Virus record (IMG/VR): IMGVR_UViG_3300021962_005447 | Coordinates: 1-22,404 of that record | Source: a virus | Direction: 5' to 3' (one strand) | DNA: 22,404 nucleotides | Part shown: one piece after another, positions 10,650 through 17,989 of the stretch | Layout of the letters: the number at the start of each line of letters is the position of its first letter | Position numbering within the stretch: position 1 is the first letter of the stretch | Made by a program: the position numbers and the translations under genes | Notes under the pieces: model-generated | The model's database searches: none | What the model saw: only the letters and a program-made list of their open reading frames with translations | Told to the model about the DNA's origin: nothing

Positions 10650-10710
10650 CTCCTCTGAATAGCAATGACACGCAGAGTGTTTAAAGAGGGATGAGCGTCT
10701 AAAGTCCTCT
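10650..10710 (-). promoter_or_regulatory. Candidate RNA switch in the queD-like leader
   Basis: The leader contains AGAGG (10710-10706), CCTCT (10689-10685) and a second AGAGG inside the Shine-Dalgarno (10656-10650). CCTCT can pair with either, so translation could be on or off. In the first pairing the loop ACGC (10698-10695) can also pair with GCGT (10673-10670) downstream of an A-rich segment, an H-type pseudoknot like that of preQ1-I riboswitches. It lacks an exact match to the preQ1-I core, so this is inference from architecture and from the gene it precedes. Confidence 0.4.
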
Positions 10711-10733
10711 ATTACTATTTAGATAATATGCTT

Positions 10734-10762
10734 ATAATACAGTATGTTTATTGGTTTGTCAA
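10734..10762 (-). promoter_or_regulatory. Sigma70-like promoter for the queD-like gene (TTGACA-17-TATTAT)
   Basis: TTGACA 10762-10757, a 17-bp spacer and TATTAT 10739-10734 on the minus strand. The TGA stop of the upstream 411-aa gene is embedded in the -35 element. Confidence 0.88.
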
Positions 10763-11994
10763 GCCTTAAATACATTTTTAATAGCTGTATTCAATAGTTC
10801 AACCGTTCTTAATGCATTGGTCTCGAGATTAGAAAAGTTATGATTTGTTATTGAATATATCTCATCATGTTTTTCTGATGTTATTATTTGTTCCGATGCT
10901 TCAATTACTAAATCCAATCGTTTTCTGTCATTTGAACATTTATCGTAGATTTCGTTACAGATTCCATCAAATGTTTTATAACCGCGTTGTTTTAATACAT
11001 CAAGTATACCAGCAGTACTTAGTAAAACAAACGGATGATGATTATAAATTGCCTTATGTGTTTTTTCCGTTACAAAGTGCGTATGTCCTTTATAATAAAA
11101 TGTTTCTGGAATAAGGCTTGCTCTTGAATTAGAAAATATCACTGTGTGATCATAAGGGTAACTAGGACAATGATTTATTTTTGATATGGAAAAGCTAGCA
11201 GAGTCTGTTCTGATACTGTTAAATGAAAAATAATAAAATCTAACATTGTCTGGAGAGCCTTGGTATTGCCTTAACATAGACACTACATCATCGAAAGGAA
11301 GTTCTTTATTCAACCATGTATAATATTCTTTACATACTTCTTCTGCAACATGTTCTATATCTGAGTCTTTGATTAAACAACCAGTAACAGCATTATCCAA
11401 CAAACCTTTTTCCCATAACTTATGCATAGCAAATATTCTAATCGGTTTATCAATTTTACCAAATAGATATTTGATACCTTTTGGAGAAGTTGGGTTGTAT
11501 GATTTATTATAGTCACAACCTAATACTCGATGAAAGAAAAACGTTTGTAATTCGTAATAGTCAATAAGAAGAATTTGGTTAGGAGCAAGTCCTAACATCT
11601 GAGCCAGTTTAGTCTGATTGTTGTTGCCTTCATAAATATTACCAAGGAACAAAATATCTTTTAAAGGAACGTTGTTTTTTTCTATATATGACTTAACCAG
11701 ATTATATTCTCTTAAGATAGCTTTATTTGTATAACCATTTATTGTGTTAAGGTATACTTCGTTAGCATAATATAAAACTAACTTATCTCCTTTTAAATAC
11801 GGGTCGTGCCTACAAATTCGACCATTGCCCCAAGGTACTTTAGTAGATTCTAATTGGTTAGCTTCGTTTGCAAAAAAAAACTTTAATGGTATGTTTGCAG
11901 TATAATACTCGCTGTTTAAGAACCAATCAATGCTTTGATTGAATCTGTTATCTAACTCACCATTAATAGTTTCAACTTCGTTTGTAATGTTCAT
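10759..11994 (-). CDS. Hypothetical protein, 411 aa, possibly glycosyltransferase-like
   Basis: This is a soluble 411-residue protein with many Asn and Tyr residues and no signal peptide. The C-terminal part has FVTEKTHKAIYNHHPFVLL and then LKQRGYKTFDG followed by EIYDKC, R and an amphipathic helix. The EKT.KAI...HPFV block resembles the C-terminal donor-binding region of some capsular or fucosyltransferase-like phage proteins, where a conserved Glu-Lys holds the nucleotide sugar. I treat this as a weak hint only. It starts at ATG 11994, overlapping the TGA of the nuclease gene (ATGA), so it is the last gene of the lysis/envelope operon. Confidence 0.7.
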   Translation of the reverse strand: MNITNEVETINGELDNRFNQSIDWFLNSEYYTANIPLKFFFANEANQLESTKVPWGNGRICRHDPYLKGDKLVLYYANEVYLNTINGYTNKAILREYNLVKSYIEKNNVPLKDILFLGNIYEGNNNQTKLAQMLGLAPNQILLIDYYELQTFFFHRVLGCDYNKSYNPTSPKGIKYLFGKIDKPIRIFAMHKLWEKGLLDNAVTGCLIKDSDIEHVAEEVCKEYYTWLNKELPFDDVVSMLRQYQGSPDNVRFYYFSFNSIRTDSASFSISKINHCPSYPYDHTVIFSNSRASLIPETFYYKGHTHFVTEKTHKAIYNHHPFVLLSTAGILDVLKQRGYKTFDGICNEIYDKCSNDRKRLDLVIEASEQIITSEKHDEIYSITNHNFSNLETNALRTVELLNTAIKNVFKA

Positions 11995-12434
11995 TTACAC
12001 CAGCTTGTTTTTGCCTCACCGTAGTACTCACGAGCATAGCCCTTGCTGATTAACTGATCACGTAGGCTCTTGCCGTCTAGCAGAACATCTCCTAATACAC
12101 GGCCACCATACTTATCCCAATCCATTAGTACAATTTGTAACTTCTTGGCTGCGGCTATTGAATCTTTGGTAAACTTGGTTGCTTCTTGTCCACGTGCATC
12201 TTCGCTAGGACACATAGCTCTGTGACCTTTTTCTGGTGTGTCTACACCGAATACTCTAATGCTTAATTCTTTTTTAAGCGGGTCTAGTAGCCAAGGTGCG
12301 GCAAAAGCAACTGTATCACCGTCGATAACTCGTGTAATTTGTGCATCGTATGTTACACCTGGTTTTTGCTTTTGTGCAACTGCTGGCGATGCAGAAACTA
12401 GTAGGGCCGCTACTAGCATAATTTGTTTAATCAT
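11991..12434 (-). CDS. Secreted staphylococcal-type nuclease (147 aa)
   Basis: A signal peptide (MIKQIMLVAALLVSASPAVA, likely cut after residue 20) precedes an SNase/thermonuclease domain. RVIDGDTV (35-42) holds the calcium-site Asp residues, IRVFGVDTPE carries catalytic-position Arg60 and Glu68, and DKYGGRVLG carries Arg112. SNases hydrolyse DNA and RNA with Ca2+. Export to the periplasm is unusual for a phage nuclease; it could degrade released host nucleic acid or competing phage DNA. The ATG 12434 lies behind an AGGAG that is half buried in a 9-bp hairpin, and an AATAAATA late-like element sits in the hairpin loop. Confidence 0.9.
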   Translation of the reverse strand: MIKQIMLVAALLVSASPAVAQKQKPGVTYDAQITRVIDGDTVAFAAPWLLDPLKKELSIRVFGVDTPEKGHRAMCPSEDARGQEATKFTKDSIAAAKKLQIVLMDWDKYGGRVLGDVLLDGKSLRDQLISKGYAREYYGEAKTSWCK

Positions 12435-12441
12435 AAAAACT

Positions 12442-12481
12442 CCTGGGTTGAAAATTATAATAGTATTTATTCCAACCCAGG
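12442..12481 (-). promoter_or_regulatory. Hairpin containing promoter elements and covering the nuclease ribosome binding site
   Basis: CCTGGGTTG (12481-12473) and CAACCCAGG (12450-12442) form a perfect 9-bp stem. The 22-nt loop carries the late-like octamer AATAAATA (12471-12464, partly in loop) and a TATAAT (12459-12454). The 3' arm runs into the AGGAG ribosome binding site and is followed by TTTTT. Read-through transcripts could terminate or hide the ribosome binding site, whereas transcripts started inside the loop could not form the stem. Confidence 0.5.
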
Positions 12482-12488
12482 ATATTTT

Positions 12489-13094
12489 TTAGTGTCTCTT
12501 TTTATAGAATACGTGATTACCTATACGAATGGTTCTCTTTAATGTGCGAGACCAACTAGGACTAACATATGTTGCATGAAAGAATAGCGCACCGTGTGTA
12601 GGGTCAGATACATGACCTTTTAATGATTGTTTTGCTATTTGTAAACTTTCCTGCCAACGTTCACTTAATGTTTTGGGATATGCTTTACGTTGGCATACCC
12701 AACTAAACTGGCAAGTGCCACGATTTTTTTGATAGACAACACCACAAATAGATTCAGGAAACATTGAACTATTAGCTCTATTCAATGTTACGTGTGCTAC
12801 TGCGGCTTTGCCTTTATCGCTCTCGCCACCTGCTTCATAATAAATGTTCTTTGCCAGACACATCAGCTGACGATCATTTACAGGTTTTTCTTTTTGTTTA
12901 ACTATAAGCATCGCTCTTGTGGGAGTGGGTGCATATAGTAACTGTGATTGTGCTTCAATCTTTTCTATGTGTTGTTTAGCAAGATCACTAGGACCTTGTT
13001 CGGCTAACGCATTAGTTGACGCAAATAAAACTCCGATAGTTAAAGCTACGACAACATTTCTAATGGTTAGACTAATGCCTTGTTTAAGGGACAT
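12489..13094 (-). CDS. SleB-type cell wall hydrolase with signal peptide (201 aa)
   Basis: A signal peptide (basic start, hydrophobic residues 10-30, ASTNALA before the cut) is followed by a linker and a Hydrolase_2 (SleB) domain from about residue 75: IYYEAGGESDKGKAAVAHV with catalytic-position Glu87, LNR, CQFSWVCQ, GALFFHA and a C-terminal IGNHVFYK. SleB enzymes are lytic transglycosylases that cut peptidoglycan glycan strands. The Sec signal means it can reach the periplasm itself, as a signal-arrest-release or secreted endolysin would. ATG 13094 has a very strong AAGGAGGAGGAG ribosome binding site. It is the second of two SleB genes in the operon. Confidence 0.92.
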   Translation of the reverse strand: MSLKQGISLTIRNVVVALTIGVLFASTNALAEQGPSDLAKQHIEKIEAQSQLLYAPTPTRAMLIVKQKEKPVNDRQLMCLAKNIYYEAGGESDKGKAAVAHVTLNRANSSMFPESICGVVYQKNRGTCQFSWVCQRKAYPKTLSERWQESLQIAKQSLKGHVSDPTHGALFFHATYVSPSWSRTLKRTIRIGNHVFYKKRH

Positions 13095-13127
13095 TACTCC
13101 TCCTCCTTATTAATGTTTGTTTTTGCC

Positions 13128-13457
13128 TTACTTAAAGAATATCAAAGCCATCAAAATTGATTGACCAATAAATCCAAAACCAATGATATTCAACGCTACA
13201 AAATTTCTTTCCAAGATAGACTTGATATAGAAAAGTCCTAGCGCGGCCCAAAGAATAATAATCATATCAATGGGCGGTGTGTTGTCTGTGAGTCCTGTCA
13301 TCAACCCAAGTAAGGAAGGGACGGTGACAGCGTGTAGTGCAATTAGGGCGGTCCAACCGATACTGTCGATTGAAATTTTCCTAATGCTGTTCTTGAACTC
13401 AAGAGCAAGATTGTGAAAAAAGTTTGACATCTTAATTTTAAATGTTTCTAAATTCAT
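13128..13457 (-). CDS. Membrane protein between two SleB genes, holin candidate (109 aa)
   Basis: A basic amphipathic N-terminus (about 30 residues) is followed by three hydrophobic segments near residues 33-52, 63-80 and 86-108. Length, several helices, and a position translationally coupled (ATGA) between two cell-wall hydrolase genes match a class I-like holin. Holins have no conserved sequence, so context is the main argument. The C-terminus ends in a hydrophobic helix plus a single Lys rather than the usual basic tail. An immunity or accessory membrane protein is the alternative. Confidence 0.6.
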   Translation of the reverse strand: MNLETFKIKMSNFFHNLALEFKNSIRKISIDSIGWTALIALHAVTVPSLLGLMTGLTDNTPPIDMIIILWAALGLFYIKSILERNFVALNIIGFGFIGQSILMALIFFK

Positions 13458-14002
13458 GATGATACCTTTTTACCTTTATAAAAAATATGTTGACCAATTT
13501 TAGTAATCTTCTTGAAACCCCAATTTGGGTTCACATAGTCTGCATGATAATACAATGCTTGATCTAATGATTCTAAACGAAAGTCCTCCAGCAATACCAT
13601 TTTAGCTACGCGATAACTTTCGTCATATAACTCTTTGTTAATTGGTCTATTGCGATGAGTTGAATCGCAATACCAACTAAATTGGCAAACAATTCTGCCT
13701 GTGAAGTTATTTTTTTGGTACACTACGTCGCAAATTTCATTAGGGAAATCTGGATTCTGTGTACGGTTAATAGTTACTTGAGCAACTGCAACTTTTCCTT
13801 CGAACGGTTCATTACCTGCTTCTCTATAAATGTTTAGTGCCAAACATTTTAGATCTTTTTGAACCTGTTCAGCTGATGCTGTACTCATTCCTGTTTTAGG
13901 ATTAGTTTCCTTGAATTTGTATGCTGTAACAGCAGACGTGAGCATAGCGATGATTGCTACGCCAATGGCAAGGTTTAACCCTTTGATTGATTTTTCTAAC
14001 AT
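13454..14002 (-). CDS. SleB-type cell wall hydrolase, membrane anchored (182 aa)
   Basis: An N-terminal hydrophobic helix (residues 8-28) after a short basic start could be a signal-arrest-release anchor rather than a cleaved signal. The SleB/Hydrolase_2 domain covers about residues 50-178: NIYREAGNEPFEGKVAVAQV with catalytic-position Glu61, INRTQNP.FP, CQFSWYCD, ALYYHADYV and IGQHIFYKG. It is a paralogue of the 201-aa hydrolase two genes downstream. It opens the lysis operon behind a perfect promoter, with GGAGG as ribosome binding site and a small GGGTA/TACCC hairpin just upstream. Confidence 0.92.
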   Translation of the reverse strand: MLEKSIKGLNLAIGVAIIAMLTSAVTAYKFKETNPKTGMSTASAEQVQKDLKCLALNIYREAGNEPFEGKVAVAQVTINRTQNPDFPNEICDVVYQKNNFTGRIVCQFSWYCDSTHRNRPINKELYDESYRVAKMVLLEDFRLESLDQALYYHADYVNPNWGFKKITKIGQHIFYKGKKVSS

Positions 14003-14076
14003 TTACATCCTCCTGTTGGGTAGTAAATACCCTCGGTTGGCACGATTTAACTTACGAATTACTAGTTCGTAGTTAA

Positions 14077-14105
14077 ATTATATAACACTTTAACGGAAAT
14101 GTCAA
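14077..14105 (-). promoter_or_regulatory. Perfect consensus sigma70 promoter of the lysis operon
   Basis: TTGACA 14105-14100, a 17-bp spacer and TATAAT 14082-14077 on the minus strand. A leader of about 70 nt follows with a GGGTA/TACCC hairpin near 14020-14034 just before the GGAGG ribosome binding site. Confidence 0.92.
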
Positions 14106-14122
14106 GTCTATGTGTTTTTGAG

Positions 14123-14148
14123 CATCTATTGTACTATTTTAATAGATG
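14123..14148 (-). repeat. Inverted repeat at the end of the Sm-like gene
   Basis: CATCTATT and AATAGATG pair perfectly (8 bp) around a 10-nt loop and include the TAG stop of the Sm-like gene. No T tract follows on the minus strand, so it is more likely an RNA-stabilising 3' hairpin, or a binding site, than a full terminator. Confidence 0.5.
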
Positions 14149-14416
14149 AAGTAGATTCCGTATAAGCCCGGGCAATTTCTTTATCGGTGGGTGCATATGC
14201 AATCACCGTAGCTTTATTTAGCTTAGTAACCTCTGGTTGCGCTGTCATCATCCAGGGTACAATACCCATTCCCTGATTCCCCATTGCTAGTGTGCAAGGT
14301 TTTTTAATATGAATCTCAGTGTCTGTGATAGATTCAAATCTTCCTAGTACTTCTTCGCCTGTTAGTAGCTTAATGCTTACAATATCGCCTTGATCTAGTG
14401 GTTTTTGAATTAACAT
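14126..14416 (-). CDS. Sm-like (LSm) protein, 96 aa
   Basis: The N-terminal 70 residues follow an Sm fold: a short helix, then LDQGDIVSIKLLTGEEVLGRF (Sm1-like, with the Gly-Glu-Glu-Val-x-Gly turn) and strands ending with KATVIAYAPT (Sm2-like). A Sm-like protein of putative cyanophage origin has a published crystal structure and forms a ring, so the family exists in marine phages. A role as an Hfq-like RNA chaperone is possible given the putative structured RNAs in this window, but that link is inference. ATG 14416 has no strong ribosome binding site beyond AAAGG. An extended -10 lies at 14532-14540. Confidence 0.7.
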   Translation of the reverse strand: MLIQKPLDQGDIVSIKLLTGEEVLGRFESITDTEIHIKKPCTLAMGNQGMGIVPWMMTAQPEVTKLNKATVIAYAPTDKEIARAYTESTSSIKIVQ

Positions 14417-14525
14417 GTGTTTGCCTTTGTATATGTTTATTTAATGTTTTTTGTAGTGTTTACAAGAGTAAAATGATGTGTTTTAATGCGCTTTACCTTG
14501 TTTTCAGCACACTTTATCGTTTGAC

Positions 14526-14547
14526 GCTAAAATTATAGCATTTTAGC
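14526..14547. repeat. Inverted repeat overlapping a promoter
   Basis: GCTAAAA (14526-14532) and TTTTAGC (14541-14547) flank an 8-nt centre. The minus-strand extended -10 TGCTATAAT (14540-14532) lies within it, so a bound regulator here would block transcription of the Sm-like gene. A weak plus-strand promoter (TTGACG 14521-14526, 17 bp, TAGCAT 14544-14549) also overlaps it. Confidence 0.45.
14532..14540 (-). promoter_or_regulatory. Extended -10 promoter for the Sm-like gene
   Basis: TGCTATAAT on the minus strand is a perfect extended -10. No good -35 is seen, which extended -10 promoters can do without. The leader to ATG 14416 would be about 110 nt. Confidence 0.6.
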
Positions 14548-14580
14548 ATCATTTTTGCTGTTTAAATTAAATACTAGTAC

Positions 14581-14671
14581 GGACAGAATATGTTCAGTCT
14601 AACAAATAATGTTTTTTTGCGTCCCTCTTAGTATACGCTATATAGTAGCCCAGAGCTGCAACTGACTGTCC
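14581..14671. ncRNA. Putative structured element F upstream of the Sm-like gene
   Basis: The roughly 300-nt gap between the sugar operon and the Sm-like gene holds no gene. GGACAG (14581-14586) pairs with CTGTCC (14666-14671) and TCAGT (14594-14598) with ACTGA (14661-14665), closing an element with an inner near-palindrome TACTATA/TATACTA and CTCT/AGAG. The fold works on either strand. A weak plus-strand promoter at 14521-14549 would transcribe it away from the Sm-like gene toward the palindrome at 14688. The strand is undecided. Confidence 0.35.
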
Positions 14672-14687
14672 CAATTAAAAGAGTAAA

Positions 14688-14703
14688 TGGTAGGCGCCTA
14701 CCA
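14688..14703. terminator. 16-bp perfect palindrome at the end of the sugar operon
   Basis: TGGTAGGCGCCTACCA is perfectly self-complementary and lies 13 nt past the end of the glycosyltransferase-like gene. On the minus strand TTTACTCTTTTAATT follows, a poor but possible T tract; on the plus strand AAATACTTTT follows. It may end transcripts from both sides or be a protein-binding site. Confidence 0.5.
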
Positions 14704-14716
14704 AATACTTTTATAA

Positions 14717-15466
14717 TTACAATATGATTGTTTCTTCTTGTATATCGATTGGTATATTAACTGTGCCTGCGATTTGCTTCATTGCATCGACTCTCGATGT
14801 TGTGTCTCTACTGCTATGTAAATGAATTATATTAGCATCCGTAAATTTACACCCATTCCACTCTTCTGCAAAAGGTATATTTAAGTTAAAGATCTGAAAG
14901 GCCATCTTTGGATCATGTACCTCAGATACATCCAACCCTTGACTCCACAACTGATAGTTGTGAATCAACTGTCCCCAACTCCAATCGTTTTCCTTGTGTG
15001 TAAACCACTTGTCCATGAGTCTTTCGCCTAAGTCCCAAACTTGTGGATCCATCGCCGCCGGATAGTATCTAACATCATCGTTGAAATAATGCTGTGCTTC
15101 TTCATGTGTTTTTGGATCAGTATAATTAAACATCATCATGTCATTATACTTACCAAACACTTCTGTTGGTTTGAGGAACATAGTATCTGCTCCCATACAC
15201 AAGATGTTGCAGGGCTCTTTGTGCCATAGTTCCTTAATCATGTACCAATGTGCTATTTGATATGCTCTAGAATCAAGTACTGGTGCAGTAAATTTAATTT
15301 CTTCCCAATCGCCTTGTAGATAAGTTTTAGCACTGCTTCTACTGATAGAATACATGTTTTCATAGTCTAAGAGGTCACGTTCAGCCTTTGGATTGTCTCC
15401 GGTGCCTTTCCAATAACCCCAGTGCTTTATAATTGGGCGCACAGCGCCAATAAGATAATTTTTCAT
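14717..15466 (-). CDS. Putative glycosyltransferase (249 aa)
   Basis: The protein is soluble and looks like a small GT-A fold transferase: NILCMGADTMFLKPTEVFG near residues 87-105 resembles the strand plus acidic metal site (Ala-Asp-Thr) followed by the Phe-Leu-Lys-Pro turn seen in nucleotide-diphospho-sugar transferases. A Trp-rich acceptor region (KENDWSWGQLIHNYQLW) follows, and HLHSSRDTTSRVDAMK lies near the C-terminus. It is the last gene of the sugar operon, 4 nt after the 4,6-dehydratase stop, and would use the sugar made by the upstream enzymes. The family assignment is by pattern only. Confidence 0.6.
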   Translation of the reverse strand: MKNYLIGAVRPIIKHWGYWKGTGDNPKAERDLLDYENMYSISRSSAKTYLQGDWEEIKFTAPVLDSRAYQIAHWYMIKELWHKEPCNILCMGADTMFLKPTEVFGKYNDMMMFNYTDPKTHEEAQHYFNDDVRYYPAAMDPQVWDLGERLMDKWFTHKENDWSWGQLIHNYQLWSQGLDVSEVHDPKMAFQIFNLNIPFAEEWNGCKFTDANIIHLHSSRDTTSRVDAMKQIAGTVNIPIDIQEETIIL

Positions 15467-15470
15467 AGTT

Positions 15471-16421
15471 TCACCAAATAAAGTTTTCTTTGTAATATTT
15501 TACAATTTTTACAAGTTCTGCATCAAAGTCAGCTTTCGCTTGCCAACCTAATGATTTAATTTTAGAATCGTCAATTGCATATCTAACATCTTGCCCTGGA
15601 CGTTCATACGTTGTGTCTAAATATTGTTCTTCGTTGCCTGGTAGTCCTAGAAGATTAATAATCTTTCTTGCAACTACAATATTTTGTTCTTCGAATGTAC
15701 CTGAAATATTATAAATTTCATTAACAATACCTTTTTCAATAATTGTTATTACTGCTGAAGCTGTATCGCTTGCATGTAACCACGTTCTACGCGGTGTGCC
15801 TTTATTATGTAGCAACACCTTTTTTCCTAAAGTCAGATACTTGATAGCGTGAGGAATAAATTTTTCTGTGTATTGCCCAATTCCGTAATTGTTTGTTGGT
15901 CTAACAATCACGTACGGTAAATTATATGTTCTTGCCCAAGCAATAACCAACATGTCAGCTGCCGCTTTTGTTGCGCTGTAAGGATTGCTAGGTTTTAACA
16001 AATCAGTTTCTTTATGGAAGCCTTGATCTAAATCGCCGTACACCTCATCTGTGCTAAAATGTAGTAGTACAGGTGTCTTTTTTCTACCGCTAATCTTTGT
16101 TCTAATAAGTTCTAAGATATTATGTACACCACTGATGTTACTGTCTACAAATTCAGTACTGCTAACAATACTATTATCTACATGAGTTTCTGCGGCTGTG
16201 TTAATAAAATAATCACAGTCATATATCATTGTCAATTCGTTGATATCTTTGTTTTCAAATTTAAAATTTTTGTACGTTGATAAATCATCGAGTAGATTCC
16301 AATTGGCAGCATAGGTACCTTTGTCAACCCCGCAGACATACCAGCCTTTTTCTAAGCAAGATTTAGCAACATGGTAGCCAATAAATCCTAAACATCCTGT
16401 AACATATACAGTTTTATACAT
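15471..16421 (-). CDS. NDP-glucose 4,6-dehydratase (extended SDR, RfbB-like)
   Basis: The 316-residue protein has the NAD-binding loop VTGCLGFIG at 7-15, the HFSTDEVYGD signature (121-130) with the Thr-Asp-Glu triad diagnostic of nucleotide-sugar 4,6-dehydratases, and YSATK at 148-152 with catalytic Tyr and Lys. RPTNNYGIGQ and the C-terminal ERPGQDVRYAID match dTDP-glucose dehydratases. It makes an NDP-4-keto-6-deoxyhexose, the substrate for the 3-dehydratase encoded in the same operon. Its start overlaps the upstream SDR gene by 8 nt. Length is slightly shorter than bacterial RfbB (about 350). Confidence 0.9.
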   Translation of the reverse strand: MYKTVYVTGCLGFIGYHVAKSCLEKGWYVCGVDKGTYAANWNLLDDLSTYKNFKFENKDINELTMIYDCDYFINTAAETHVDNSIVSSTEFVDSNISGVHNILELIRTKISGRKKTPVLLHFSTDEVYGDLDQGFHKETDLLKPSNPYSATKAAADMLVIAWARTYNLPYVIVRPTNNYGIGQYTEKFIPHAIKYLTLGKKVLLHNKGTPRRTWLHASDTASAVITIIEKGIVNEIYNISGTFEEQNIVVARKIINLLGLPGNEEQYLDTTYERPGQDVRYAIDDSKIKSLGWQAKADFDAELVKIVKYYKENFIW

Positions 16422-17358
16422 AAAGCCATTCCTGATTGTTTAAATACCAATTAACAGTTTGTTCAAGCCTCTGTTGATAAGACATCGGTTCCACCCATCC
16501 CGAATCATAAAACTTCTGCGGATCTACGGAGAAACATAAATCGTGTCCGGGTCTGTCAACTGGTATAAAGTTATAATTTAGTTTTTTACCCATTATGTCG
16601 GCTATGTTATTGGCGAATTCAAAGTTGTCAATAAACTTGTTGCCTGCGCTATTCCACTTTTCACACAATCCTACTTGTGTTCTAATTGCAAAGTCTGTGT
16701 GGCTAGCAACATCACCTGCATAGAACCAACGTCTTCCGCCTATTTGATTTTCTTTGCCCACATGAATATCTAACGATTCGTTATTAAGTAATTTTTTAAT
16801 AATGATAGTAGGCAATCTATTTGGCTGACACATTGGACCAAACGTATTGTTAATGTGTATAATGCTTACGGGTAGTTTATAAGTATGTGAATAGCTTACA
16901 CAAAGCTCTTCACCTGATGCCTTAGAGGCTGCATAAGGACTGTTAGAACGATAAGCATCATTCTCACCACTATCACTGCCAATCGGTATCGGTCCAAACA
17001 CTTCGCCTGAGCTATAGTAAACAAACTTTTTAAGATTAATTTGTCTAGCTAGCTCTAATAGATTTAACGTTCCTATTACATTATCTAAAACAGATTCAAC
17101 TGGTGCAGTAATGCTATCAGCCGCACTGGGATTTGCGCCAGCATGAAGAATAATATCTATGTCTTTGAATGTATTGAGGTCGTACGTATCTCTGATGTTG
17201 TGTTCTACAATTTTAATCTTATCAGAAAATTCAGCTATTCTTTTTAAATTCTTTGTTCCAGGTCTAACCAAACAGATAACGTTGTTGTCTTGGCAAAATT
17301 GCTCAACAAGGTAACGACCTATGAATCCTGTTGCACCTGTAATTAATATGTTATTCAT
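16414..17358 (-). CDS. NAD-dependent epimerase/dehydratase (extended SDR, 314 aa)
   Basis: The protein opens with MNNILITGATGFIGRYL (GxxGxxG) and carries YYSSGEVFGP at 114-123 and YAASK at 142-146, the SDR catalytic Tyr and Lys. The C-terminal DRPGHDLCFSVDPQKF is typical of nucleotide-sugar epimerases or dehydratases. The active-site segment is SSGEVFG, not the TDEVYG of a 4,6-dehydratase, so an epimerase or 4-keto-reductase is more likely. I take ATG 17358, which overlaps the TGA of the FkbM gene (ATGA); the longer frame only shadows that gene. It would finish the deoxysugar started by its neighbours. Confidence 0.85.
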   Translation of the reverse strand: MNNILITGATGFIGRYLVEQFCQDNNVICLVRPGTKNLKRIAEFSDKIKIVEHNIRDTYDLNTFKDIDIILHAGANPSAADSITAPVESVLDNVIGTLNLLELARQINLKKFVYYSSGEVFGPIPIGSDSGENDAYRSNSPYAASKASGEELCVSYSHTYKLPVSIIHINNTFGPMCQPNRLPTIIIKKLLNNESLDIHVGKENQIGGRRWFYAGDVASHTDFAIRTQVGLCEKWNSAGNKFIDNFEFANNIADIMGKKLNYNFIPVDRPGHDLCFSVDPQKFYDSGWVEPMSYQQRLEQTVNWYLNNQEWLYV

Positions 17359-17987
17359 TCTACTACTTTGTAAACTAAATCTGTAGCGTGTGTTGCTACG
17401 TGTTTGTAGTTCCATTGAGCTAAGAATTCTTCTATCATGCTAAATGTAACACCATATCGCTGTGCCCAAGGTTCAAACCATTCTACAGAAATAACAGGCT
17501 TAAACTTATTAATTGTTTCTGTTGCTCCTAGCAGACCAAAGTATTCATACCCTTCAGTATCTAGCTGTATTAGGTCACAACGATCAAGTTCTAAATCATC
17601 AATTCTAAAAGTTGGTATATTACCTACACCTTCAACATGAGTAGCACCTACATCGTGTCCGTGATGATTGAGCGCAATAAATTTATGTTGATCACCTACA
17701 CAAGCATTAAATTTCATAACGTTTGAGTAGTCACAATTTAATGATAACGCTAAAAAGTTTAGAGGTTCAGGTTCAAATGTATAAACTCTTTCAAATGCTT
17801 CTGCATAATCACGAATATAAAAGCCTGCATTGCCGCCTGCTTGAACAACTACTTTTCTTTCTGGCACATGAGTACAAAGATCTTTAACAACATTGTTGTA
17901 TTGATGCATGTAACTCCAGCATCCGTAATCTCCAGCAGGCCACCACCATTCGCCACGTTTTTCTAATTTGTCGATAAGTTTATCCAC
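17355..17987 (-). CDS. FkbM-family methyltransferase (210 aa)
   Basis: VVQAGGNAGFYIRDYAEAF is the SAM-binding motif I, FERVYTFEPEPLNFLAL motif II with the conserved Glu-Pro-Glu, and LIQLDTEGYEYFGLLGA with Asp-x-Glu-Gly the FkbM signature near residue 140. The C-terminal FKPVISVEWFEP completes the family pattern. FkbM enzymes O-methylate sugars and other hydroxyls. The start is GTG 17987. It lies 2 nt after the transketolase-like gene and overlaps the next SDR gene. It would methylate the operon's sugar product. Confidence 0.9.
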   Translation of the reverse strand: MDKLIDKLEKRGEWWWPAGDYGCWSYMHQYNNVVKDLCTHVPERKVVVQAGGNAGFYIRDYAEAFERVYTFEPEPLNFLALSLNCDYSNVMKFNACVGDQHKFIALNHHGHDVGATHVEGVGNIPTFRIDDLELDRCDLIQLDTEGYEYFGLLGATETINKFKPVISVEWFEPWAQRYGVTFSMIEEFLAQWNYKHVATHATDLVYKVVE

Positions 17988-17989
17988 AA

